Below are positions 57,603-64,000 of a stretch of DNA of 64,000 nucleotides, piece after piece; the stretch's first letter is position 1; the number at the start of each line of letters is the position of its first letter. The notes under the pieces were generated by a model. The model did not search any database. It saw only the letters and a program-made list of their open reading frames with translations, and was not told the origin of the DNA. A program made the position numbers and the translations under genes. The DNA is from Bacillus crepusculi (GTDB lineage Bacteria; Bacillota; Bacilli; Bacillales; Bacillaceae), in assembly GCF_014764715.1 (NCBI RefSeq), contig NZ_JACXXE010000007.1, forward strand, positions 1 to 64,000, written 5' to 3'.

Positions 57603-58292
57603 ATGATGAACAAAACAGCGGGCTTTGATGAAGTAATCACACGTTTTAAAGACGGCATGACCATCATGTTTGGCGGTTTTGGCGGCGTGGGTTCCCCGCC
57701 ATCGTTGATCGATGCCATTCTAGAAGCCAATATCAAAGATCTGACATTGATCGGAAATGATGCAGGCTTCCCGCAAATTGGTGTGGGCCGGCTGATCACA
57801 GAAGGGAGAGTCAAGAAAATCATTGCTTCTCATATTGGCTCAAATCCTATTGCAGGGCAGAAAATGCAGGCAGGTACACTAGACGTTCTTTTTTACCCGC
57901 AGGGCATCCTAGCAGAAAAAATTAGAGCAGGCGGAATGGGTTTAGCGGGCATTGTGACAGATGTCGGCATGGATAGTCTGAATCTCGATGAGAAACAATT
58001 GGTTCCGCTTAATGGGAAAAATTATATCCTTGAGCCTGCGCTGACAGCAGATATTGCCATCGTGAATGCCTTCAAAGCGGATGAAGTAGGGAATCTGATT
58101 TTTGATAAAAGTGCACGGAATACAAACCCGATTGTGGCGATGGCAGGAGACTGGACCGTTGCGGAAGTAGAAGAGATTGTGCCAGTGGGCGGGCTTCATC
58201 CAGAAGAAATCGTGACACCAGGTGTATTTGTAAACCAGATCGTGCAATCAAAAGGAGTGAACTGGACATGGGCATGGGAGACATCGATTTAA
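57603..58292 (+). CDS. 3-oxoacid CoA-transferase subunit A, YodS-like
   Basis: A 229-residue CoA-transferase alpha subunit with MFGGFGGVGSPPSLIDAI near residue 20, GNDAGFPQIGVG and RAGGMGLAG. It pairs with the next gene, whose start overlaps by 25 nt. Together they would move CoA to a keto acid formed by the preceding aminotransferase. GGGAGGT precedes the ATG. Confidence 0.9.
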   Translation: MMNKTAGFDEVITRFKDGMTIMFGGFGGVGSPPSLIDAILEANIKDLTLIGNDAGFPQIGVGRLITEGRVKKIIASHIGSNPIAGQKMQAGTLDVLFYPQGILAEKIRAGGMGLAGIVTDVGMDSLNLDEKQLVPLNGKNYILEPALTADIAIVNAFKADEVGNLIFDKSARNTNPIVAMAGDWTVAEVEEIVPVGGLHPEEIVTPGVFVNQIVQSKGVNWTWAWETSI

Positions 58293-58933
58293 GACACCGC
58301 ATAGCCAAACGAGCGGCGCAGGAAATTGAAGATGGCATGGTCGTGAATCTTGGGATCGGCATCCCGACCCTTGCAGCTGAATACATCCCGGCGCATTACC
58401 GGGTGTGGCTACATGCAGAAAACGGCATTATGGGGGCAGGGGCTTCACCCCTGCAAGGTGAAGAAGATCCAAATTTGTGCAATGCCGGCGGTTTTCCCAT
58501 TACGTTAACAAAAGGCGGCTCCTACATGGACAGCACGACCGCTTTTGGCATCATTCGAAAAGGGATGCTGGATATGACCATTTTAGGTGCACTTGAAGTA
58601 AGCAGTCAGGGTGATCTTGCGAATTGGATTGTGCCAGGTAAACGAGTGCCTGGTATGGGCGGAGCGATTGAGCTGGCGCAAAAGGCGAAAAAGGTTGTGG
58701 TCGTGATGAGCCACCTTGATAAGCACGGACAATCAAAGGTGAAATCATCCTGTACATTGCCATTAACCGCTACATCTTGTGTCGATCTCATTATTACGGA
58801 TATGGCGGTCATTGAGGTCAAGTCGCAGCTGCTCATTTTGCGTGAAGTGATGCCGCCGTTTCAGCCGGAAGATGTTATGAGGGCAACGGAAGCCCCTCTC
58901 ATTTTAGCGCCTGATGTCAAATCTGTTGTGTAG
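58268..58933 (+). CDS. 3-oxoacid CoA-transferase subunit B, YodR-like
   Basis: A 221-residue CoA-transferase beta subunit. VVNLGIGIPTLAAEY near residue 27 and HAENGIMGAG near 56 contain the conserved glutamate that forms the covalent CoA thioester. GGSYMDSTTAFGIIR and VPGMGGAIELA follow. It overlaps subunit A. Confidence 0.9.
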   Translation: MGMGDIDLRHRIAKRAAQEIEDGMVVNLGIGIPTLAAEYIPAHYRVWLHAENGIMGAGASPLQGEEDPNLCNAGGFPITLTKGGSYMDSTTAFGIIRKGMLDMTILGALEVSSQGDLANWIVPGKRVPGMGGAIELAQKAKKVVVVMSHLDKHGQSKVKSSCTLPLTATSCVDLIITDMAVIEVKSQLLILREVMPPFQPEDVMRATEAPLILAPDVKSVV

Positions 58934-58947
58934 AAAGGATGACCAAC

Positions 58948-60213
58948 TTGCAGCCAATTACACGTATCAGAAACTGGATGAGAGAGCACCAGGATGAAGC
59001 GGTTACGCTTCTTCAGCAAATGGTGCAATGTGACAGCATCCAAGGGAATGAACAAGATGTACAGGAAATCGTGGCAAATAAGCTTTCCGCCATTGGCTTT
59101 GATGTAGACGTATGGGAAATCGGCGGCGATGATCTGCTGGAACATCCCTATTTTTATTCGCCACGGCGTTCTTTTAAAGGAAGTCCCAATGTCGCTGGAC
59201 GATTGAAAGGAAAAGGGGACGGCAAATCCATTTTATTAAATGGCCACGTCGATGTTGTCCCAGAAGGAGATACGAATCAATGGACATCTCCGCCATACAG
59301 CGGGCATATCATAAACGGGAGACTTTATGGACGCGGGGCAACAGATATGAAAGGCGGGAATGTTTCTTTACTTTTTGCACTTGAGGCGCTGCATGCGCTT
59401 CAGATTCCGCTGAAAGGAGATGTCGTGTTCCATAGTGTCGTTGAAGAAGAGAGCGGCGGGGCAGGCACACTTGCAGCGATATTGAGAGGCTATACAGCAG
59501 ATGCTGCCATCATTCCGGAACCAAGTCATATGAAAATCTTTCCGATTCAGCAGGGATCTAAGTGGTTCAGGCTGCATATTAAAGGAAGGGCAGCTCATGG
59601 CGGAACAAGATATCATGGCGTCTCTGCTATTGAAAAAAGCACCATCGTTCTTTCACATATAGCGGCACTAGAAGAAGAAAGAAATCAACGAATCACCGAG
59701 CCGCTGTTTCAGCATATCCCGATTCCGGTCCCGATCAACATTGGGAAAATTCAAGGCGGTGATTGGCCGTCCTCTGTAGCAGACCTTGTCATCATGGAAG
59801 GCAGACTTGGCGTGATGCCGGGTGAGACAGTTGAGCAGGCAGAGAAGGAATTAGAAAATTGGATGGCGGGACTTGGAGAAAAGGATGAATGGTTCAAGGA
59901 TCATCCTGTCGAGGTCGAGTGGTTTGGCGCAAGATGGCTTCCAGGCTCAATCGATGCGGATCATCCGCTTTTACATCTATTGAAGGAGCAATATGAAGAG
60001 GTCATGAGGCAGCCGCCAAAGGTTGAAGCCGCCCCATGGGGAACAGATGGCGGATTACTGTCACAGGTGGCAGGTATACCAATCATCGTGTTTGGACCTG
60101 GAACAACGGAGCTTGCCCATTACCCGAATGAATCCATCGACATTGAACATGTGATCGAAGCAGCAGAAATAATCGCGGGTACAATGGTGAAATGGTGCGA
60201 GATAGCAGAATGA
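58948..60213 (+). CDS. M20 family deacylase, YodQ-like
   Basis: A 421-residue zinc-dependent ArgE/DapE/ACY1-type amidohydrolase: LNGHVDVVPEGD (first metal His), GRGATDMKGG (bridging Asp), VVEEESGGAGT (catalytic and metal Glu). YodQ-type enzymes remove the acyl group from N-acyl amino acids, matching the acetyltransferase gene nearby. TTG 58948 has GAAAGGATG at a good distance; ATG 58939 is in frame but abuts that site. Confidence 0.87.
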   Translation: MQPITRIRNWMREHQDEAVTLLQQMVQCDSIQGNEQDVQEIVANKLSAIGFDVDVWEIGGDDLLEHPYFYSPRRSFKGSPNVAGRLKGKGDGKSILLNGHVDVVPEGDTNQWTSPPYSGHIINGRLYGRGATDMKGGNVSLLFALEALHALQIPLKGDVVFHSVVEEESGGAGTLAAILRGYTADAAIIPEPSHMKIFPIQQGSKWFRLHIKGRAAHGGTRYHGVSAIEKSTIVLSHIAALEEERNQRITEPLFQHIPIPVPINIGKIQGGDWPSSVADLVIMEGRLGVMPGETVEQAEKELENWMAGLGEKDEWFKDHPVEVEWFGARWLPGSIDADHPLLHLLKEQYEEVMRQPPKVEAAPWGTDGGLLSQVAGIPIIVFGPGTTELAHYPNESIDIEHVIEAAEIIAGTMVKWCEIAE

Positions 60214-60233
60214 TGCAAAGAATGATCAAAAAA

Positions 60234-60262
60234 AGAAGGCTGTCTCACTCAGCCTTCTCTTT
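60234..60262. terminator. Bidirectional terminator yodQ-like / DUF2892
   Basis: AGAAGGCTG / CAGCCTTCT with a 7-nt loop, A run on the left and TCTTTAT on the right. It overlaps the end of the DUF2892 gene. Confidence 0.8.
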
Positions 60263-60466
60263 ATGTGCGTCCTGCTGCTCACACATATACGTCACCGGAC
60301 AAAAACGTAGAATGCCAGATGCCAGCTTCAATCCGCCAAACATGATGCCAAAAAGGAGCATTTTACTCCATGGTTTTCTAGCATATAAGGATCCAGCCAC
60401 AGTACATATTGTCATTCCGCAAGCAATTCTAATGAGCGCTTCCATTAAGCCGAGGTTAGGTTTCAT
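60245..60466 (-). CDS. DUF2892 (YgaP-like) membrane protein
   Basis: A 73-residue protein with two membrane helices (about 8-24 and 33-50), of the DUF2892 type seen at the end of YgaP rhodaneses. LRFCPVTYMC near the C terminus carries the two conserved cysteines. No rhodanese domain is attached. It stands alone and is convergent with the deacylase gene. Confidence 0.8.
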   Translation of the reverse strand: MKPNLGLMEALIRIACGMTICTVAGSLYARKPWSKMLLFGIMFGGLKLASGILRFCPVTYMCEQQDAHKEKAE

Positions 60467-60591
60467 TGAAGGTGAATCTCCTTTTTTAAATTATTTTAAG
60501 TGTGATTTCAAGAAATTGTAACGTTTCATTAATGCGTAACGTGGTTCGTTATGTTACGATAGGGCTAATACAAATGAAGGAGAGTATGTGA

Positions 60592-62334
60592 ATGTCCGAA
60601 CGTACTTTTAATTGGAGAAACAATGACATCCGCACACAAATCGATGTAGTCGACTCAAAAATAGTTCCAACACTCCTTTTAACGAATGGACTCGTGCTAA
60701 ACCCGTTTTTAAAGCAATGGGTGAAGGCAAATATTTGGATACATGATGATCGAATTGTTTATGTCGGAGCAGAGCTTCCTCAAAATAAATCAGCTAAACG
60801 TGTGATGAATTGTGAAGGGAAATACATTGTGCCAGGGTATATTGAGCCTCACGCGCATCCGTTCCATATTTATAATCCCCAATCACTTGCAGAATATGTG
60901 TCTCAATTTGGCACAACAACCATGGTCAGCGATAACTTATTTCTTCTTTTGCAGAGCAATGAAAAGAAAGCGCTTTCCACGCTGTGCGAATTAAAAAAGC
61001 AGCCATTTCAGTATTTCTGGTGGTCCAGATACGACCTTCAGACTGAAGTAAGATATGAAGATGAAATGCTGCCAATCAACTACCGTAAGGAATGGATTGA
61101 TCATCCTGATGTCCTTCAAGGCGGCGAATTAACAAGCTGGCCAAGATTGATGGACGGTGATGATCTCATCTTATATTGCATGCAAGAAACGAAGAAGCAG
61201 AGAAAACGAATTGAAGGGCATTTCCCTGGTGCTTCTGAGAAAACGCTAACAAAAATGAAGCTGTTTGGCGCGGACAGTGATCATGAAGCGATGAATGCAG
61301 ACGATGTGCTCAAGCGCTTGTCCCTTGGCTACCATGTCTCACTTCGTCATTCTTCCATCCGTCCAGACTTAGTGAACATTTTAAGAGAACTGCATGAACG
61401 TGACTTTAGACACTACGATCACTTTTTCTATACAACAGATGGAGCTGCGCCTCATTTTTATGAGGAAGGCATGATTAATCGGTTGATTTCCATTGCCTTA
61501 GAAGAAGACGTGCCCATCATTGATGCGTACAATATGGCGACCTTTAACATTGCAAAATACTATCAAATTGACGACTTATTAGGCGTTGTCGGCCCTGGCC
61601 GGCTGGCTTCTTTGAATATTTTAGATGATCCGATGAATCCAAATCCTGAAACGGTGATATCTAAAGGGGTTATCCTCAAATCAGATGGCGAGAACCAGCA
61701 TCAATTTCAAGAAACAAAATGGGAAAATGGCGGGCTGGTGCCGTTAGATTTAGGGTATGATCTGACGATGAGCGATTTGCAATTCTCCATGCCACTAGGT
61801 GTCAAAATGAGAAATGCCGTCATCATGGAGCCTTATACAGTAGAGATTGATAACTCCGTTAACCAGCTGTCATGTGACCATGATCAAAGCTTCTTTAGTC
61901 TGATTGACCGAAAAGGCGAGTGGCGCGTGAATACGATGCTAAAAGGTTTTGCAAACAAAGTGCAAGGCTTTGTCAGCTCATTTTCGCTTACGGGTGACAT
62001 TTTAGTGATCGGGAAAAATAAAGAGGATATGATGCTGGCACATAAGCGAATGAAAGAAATCGGCGGAGGAATCGTACTCACAGAAAACGGAAAGATATTG
62101 CATGAGATACCGCTGCAATTATCAGGCTGTGCATCGGCTGAACCGTTTGAGACTGTTCTTCAGCAGATACAAACGTTACGCGAGCTGCTCATTGAGCGAG
62201 GCTATCCATTTGACTGCCCAATTGATACACTTGTCTTTTTCCAAAGTACACATTTGCCATATATTCGAGTGACACCAAGAGGAATATTTGATGTCATGAA
62301 AAAAACTGTACTCTTTCCGTCTATAATGCGTTAA
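60592..62334 (+). CDS. yerA: Adenine-deaminase-like amidohydrolase YerA
   Basis: A 580-residue amidohydrolase-fold protein of the AdeC relatives, the length of B. subtilis YerA. The first metal-binding loop is PGYIEPHAHPFHI near residue 80 and a second conserved region is LRHSSIRPDL with DGAAP downstream. Whether it deaminates adenine is unproven; YerA is annotated as putative only. GAAGGAGAG precedes the ATG. Synteny places it right after the pur region. Confidence 0.88.
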   Translation: MSERTFNWRNNDIRTQIDVVDSKIVPTLLLTNGLVLNPFLKQWVKANIWIHDDRIVYVGAELPQNKSAKRVMNCEGKYIVPGYIEPHAHPFHIYNPQSLAEYVSQFGTTTMVSDNLFLLLQSNEKKALSTLCELKKQPFQYFWWSRYDLQTEVRYEDEMLPINYRKEWIDHPDVLQGGELTSWPRLMDGDDLILYCMQETKKQRKRIEGHFPGASEKTLTKMKLFGADSDHEAMNADDVLKRLSLGYHVSLRHSSIRPDLVNILRELHERDFRHYDHFFYTTDGAAPHFYEEGMINRLISIALEEDVPIIDAYNMATFNIAKYYQIDDLLGVVGPGRLASLNILDDPMNPNPETVISKGVILKSDGENQHQFQETKWENGGLVPLDLGYDLTMSDLQFSMPLGVKMRNAVIMEPYTVEIDNSVNQLSCDHDQSFFSLIDRKGEWRVNTMLKGFANKVQGFVSSFSLTGDILVIGKNKEDMMLAHKRMKEIGGGIVLTENGKILHEIPLQLSGCASAEPFETVLQQIQTLRELLIERGYPFDCPIDTLVFFQSTHLPYIRVTPRGIFDVMKKTVLFPSIMR

Positions 62335-62887
62335 AATATAACAGAGTGGAGCTGTATCATCTTTGCCGCATTTCTGACAGCTGTTATAGGGCAGAAGTGA
62401 ACGATGGATCTCTTCACTGCCATGTAAGTGAAAATGCTTATATGGAGCTGTTGACAAAGCAGAGGGCTTTGACATGACGAGTGAAATGTCCTAATTGTAA
62501 AATGAATTTGTCGGTTACGCTGGCCGACCAACATATTTTGAATGATCGAGTAAGGCGGGACGCATGTTTGTGGTCTCGCCGAGCTTTCCGCGCAACCTGG
62601 ATTTTAGGGTAGACCTAATCGAGCAGAAGTGATCTGGATACCGAAAGCAAACAAGTTTGTCAGATTGTCGTACAAGGAATATGACAAAACTTGTCGAATT
62701 TGTTTACGATAAAGAAGCTTCGGCTTTCGAAAGAACCTGACGGCATTTTCAGCGTAGAACCAAACCTGTCATGATTCGTTCAAAGCTCATTGCTAAGGTT
62801 GAAAAAAATAGTCAGGAAAGATACCGCTTTCTCGAAAACATATTGTGCGAAGCGGTGTGCCAATAGTAAAGGAGAAGATGTATAAAG
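62335..62887. other. Gene-poor gap between yerA and yerC
   Basis: About 550 bp without an intact gene, where B. subtilis carries yerB as I recall. It holds the decayed frame at 62346-62612, a hairpin GGCGGGAC (62554-62561) / GTCTCGCC (62573-62580), and a CAAGTTTGTC / GACAAAACTTG inverted repeat near 62652-62691. No promoter for yerC was clearly seen. Confidence 0.5.
62346..62612 (+). pseudogene. Possible decayed Cys-containing ORF
   Basis: Two abutting in-frame segments of 43 and 44 codons are separated by one TGA (62475-62477). The first reads VELYHLCRISDSCY.., the second RVKCPNCKMNLSV... with a CxxC pair. No ribosome site precedes either. In another frame downstream (about 62610-62700) a further plausible stretch, PNRAEVIWIPKANKFVRLSY, appears. 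It could be the remains of a small zinc-ribbon protein. I do not recognise the family and chance is possible. Confidence 0.25.
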
Positions 62888-63202
62888 ATGCAAATTGATA
62901 AATTAAGGGGCAAAAGCTTAGATCAATTATTCAACTCCATCTTATCCCTTAAAGACCTGGAAGAATGCTATCGATTCTTTGATGATTTGTGTACCATCAA
63001 TGAAATCCAATCTTTATCACAGCGTCTTGAAGTAGCCCGTATGCTTCGCGAGGGAAATACGTATCATAAAATTGAAACGGAAACAGGTGCGAGTACCGCA
63101 ACCATCTCACGTGTCAAACGCTGCTTGAACTACGGAAATGATGCCTATACGATGGCACTTGACCGCGTAGCAGAACAGCAGGCAAATGAAGAAACAAAAT
63201 AA
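62888..63202 (+). CDS. yerC: TrpR-like regulator YerC
   Basis: A 104-residue Trp-repressor-fold protein. The helix-turn-helix is TYHKIETETGASTATISRVKRCL near residues 57-79. It matches B. subtilis YerC along its length. The only good ribosome site (AAAGGAGAAG) is 13 nt from this ATG. A closer ATG (62878) opens a six-codon frame that ends past the yerC start, so reinitiation or coupling is conceivable. Its regulon is not evident here. Confidence 0.92.
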   Translation: MQIDKLRGKSLDQLFNSILSLKDLEECYRFFDDLCTINEIQSLSQRLEVARMLREGNTYHKIETETGASTATISRVKRCLNYGNDAYTMALDRVAEQQANEETK

Positions 63203-63212
63203 AGCAATCTTC

Positions 63213-63256
63213 ACTGTAAACACTCTTTACTGATCAAGTAGTTTGCAGTTTTTGAA
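63213..63256 (+). terminator. Terminator after yerC
   Basis: ACTGTAAAC / GTTTGCAGT (one wobble pair) followed by TTTTTG. Confidence 0.65.
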
Positions 63257-63268
63257 GATGAACAATTT

Positions 63269-63292
63269 GAGCCATTTCAGTTGAAATGGCTC
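63269..63292. terminator. Perfect hairpin after yerC / DUF3916 relic
   Basis: GAGCCATTTCA and its complement with a minimal loop. T tails on either side are weak (TATTTG, AAATTG), so it may be a processing or stabilising hairpin. Confidence 0.45.
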
Positions 63293-63622
63293 TATTTGAT
63301 TTCATTCAATTCCCCCATAAACCATCGTTCATCTTCATAGGAAACTTCTTCTTCATCAGTGATGATTTCTTTAAAACCGATTGTTCGCATATTTTGTGAA
63401 ACAGATAAATCCCATTCTCTTTGAATGTTTCTCTAATCGGAAAGGGGAAGGACGCTTGATCTTTTTCGGTGTTCTGTTGGAAGTAATAAAATCATAAGCC
63501 ACTGGCAGAGGAAGGTGCCAGTAGTCATGATAAAAATACGCCGGAAACTCCTGCGTATTTGCTTCGATTCCTTTAATGATCTGTTGAGTCTTCCGTTTCA
63601 TTCCGCGGCCCTTTTTTTTCAC
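63292..63622 (-). pseudogene. Broken DUF3916 gene
   Basis: From GTG 63622 the frame gives a good DUF3916 N terminus: KRKTQQIIKGIEANTQEFPAY.., YDYWHLPLPVAYDFI.., TPKKIKR (to about 63466). It then runs into unrelated residues and stops. A second frame at 63426-63292 encodes a typical C terminus: REWDLSVSQNMRTIGFKEII, ..WFMGELNEIK. The conserved middle (the cysteine-containing LCIQTL..DRA region and what follows) is missing, so an internal deletion with a frameshift destroyed the gene. Confidence 0.65.
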
Positions 63623-63659
63623 GCATACTCTTTTCCCTTTCTAAATATCTAGTAAGTTC

Positions 63660-63687
63660 TTTATACGAGATTGGGCAAGAATGTCAA
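63660..63687 (-). promoter_or_regulatory. Sigma-A promoter upstream of the DUF3916 relic
   Basis: On the minus strand TTGACA (63687-63682), 16 bp, TATAAA (63665-63660). It remains intact although the gene is broken. Confidence 0.6.
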
Positions 63688-63689
63688 CG

Positions 63690-63716
63690 GAAAAAGGTAC
63701 GTTTCCGCACCTTTTC
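63690..63716 (-). terminator. Terminator of yerD
   Basis: On the minus strand AAAAGGTGCG-GAAA-CGTACCTTTTT followed by CC and mixed sequence; ten pairs with one wobble. Confidence 0.75.
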
Positions 63717-63719
63717 AAG

Positions 63720-64000
63720 CTAGACAGATGACTCTGTCCCTGAGAACATAGGCACCTCGCTTGTCTGACCATTTTCTTGTCTATAGATAATATGTTTCTC
63801 ATTAAAATGAATAGGCGATTCAATTCCAGCCGCTGCGCATAAATTAAACAAACCTTCTCTAAGTGACAGGATATAATTGCAGACTCGGTATTTCTTTTCT
63901 TCAATGGATAAACCTTTTTGCAGCTTTGGATCAGTGGTGGCAACTCCAACTGGGCATTTATTCGTGTGGCACACTTGCGCCCGGATGCAGCCAACTGAAA
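63720..64000 (-). CDS. yerD: Glutamate-synthase-like FMN protein YerD, C-terminal part
   Basis: Only the last 93 codons are in the window; the gene continues past 64000. The frame reads SVGCIRAQVCHTNKCPVGVATTDPKLQKGL, the glutamate synthase FMN/3Fe-4S region with conserved cysteines, then a divergent tail ending SGTESSV. This matches B. subtilis YerD, a single-domain relative of GltA whose function is not known. The in-frame GTG at 63974 is not the true start. Confidence 0.88.
   Translation of the reverse strand, partial: SVGCIRAQVCHTNKCPVGVATTDPKLQKGLSIEEKKYRVCNYILSLREGLFNLCAAAGIESPIHFNEKHIIYRQENGQTSEVPMFSGTESSV

Noticed and set aside
62475..62477. In-frame TGA as selenocysteine or readthrough codon joining two segments
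   Set aside because: No SECIS-like structure or known selenoprotein family, no ribosome site, and other frames also carry stray coding-like pieces; decay is simpler.

Overview
The window looks like a chromosomal segment of a low-GC Bacillus, most likely of the Bacillus pumilus group (pumilus/safensis/altitudinis). Gene order follows the B. subtilis chromosome (rrn/tRNA - thiL - tsaEB - rimI - tsaD - ydiF - moaC - rex - tatAY/CY - ydiKL - groESL ... cotA - gabP - mneS - yeaCD - yebA - guaA - pbuG - yebCEG - purEKBCSQLFMNHD - yerA - yerC - yerD). The CotA laccase closely resembles the B. pumilus enzyme as I remember it. Species was not tested by computation.

Layout. 1-290: 3' tip of a 5S rRNA, then tRNA-fMet and tRNA-Asp with a terminator. 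300-4160: thiL and the t6A genes tsaE, tsaB, tsaD with rimI. 4139-4360: a dense DnaA-box cluster between tsaD and ydiF. 4400-12480: ydiF, moaC-rex-tatAY-tatCY, a Nudix gene, ydiKL, and CIRCE-controlled groESL. 12600-18250: a lineage-variable stretch of small secreted, lipo- and membrane proteins, plus a decayed paiB relic. 18500-29180: cotA, gabP, mneS, the yeaC-yeaD-yebA MoxR/DUF58/transglutaminase operon, and guaA with a structured leader. 29200-35830: an insertion relative to the remembered B. subtilis guaA-pbuG order. It holds an AT-rich 634-residue HEPN-motif protein, a CPBP protease, a LytTR/DUF3021 regulatory pair with a GNAT enzyme, and a divergent MFS/LysR pair. 35920-40060: pbuG behind a purine riboswitch, a small FbpA-like/DUF2292 operon with a striking operator, and yebC, yebE, yebG. 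40060-53260: the 12-gene purine operon behind PurR boxes, a sigma-A promoter and a guanine-type riboswitch. 53300-60470: a yodP/yodT/yodS/yodR/yodQ-like beta-lysine or amino-acid catabolic set with a divergent PucR-type regulator. 60590-64000: yerA, a gene-poor 550-bp gap where I expect yerB, yerC, a broken DUF3916 gene and the C-terminal end of yerD.

The window has a strong purine theme: guaA, pbuG, twelve pur genes and yerA, with two purine riboswitches sharing the same guanine-type J3/1 sequence. Housekeeping modules are dense, with overlapping genes. Accessory genes sit at two loci, downstream of groEL and between guaA and pbuG. The best candidates for undescribed biology are the HEPN protein at guaA, the guaA leader RNA, the operator-plus-leader in front of the FbpA-like/DUF2292 pair, the three-hairpin leader of yebC, and a possible small RNA upstream of thiL.
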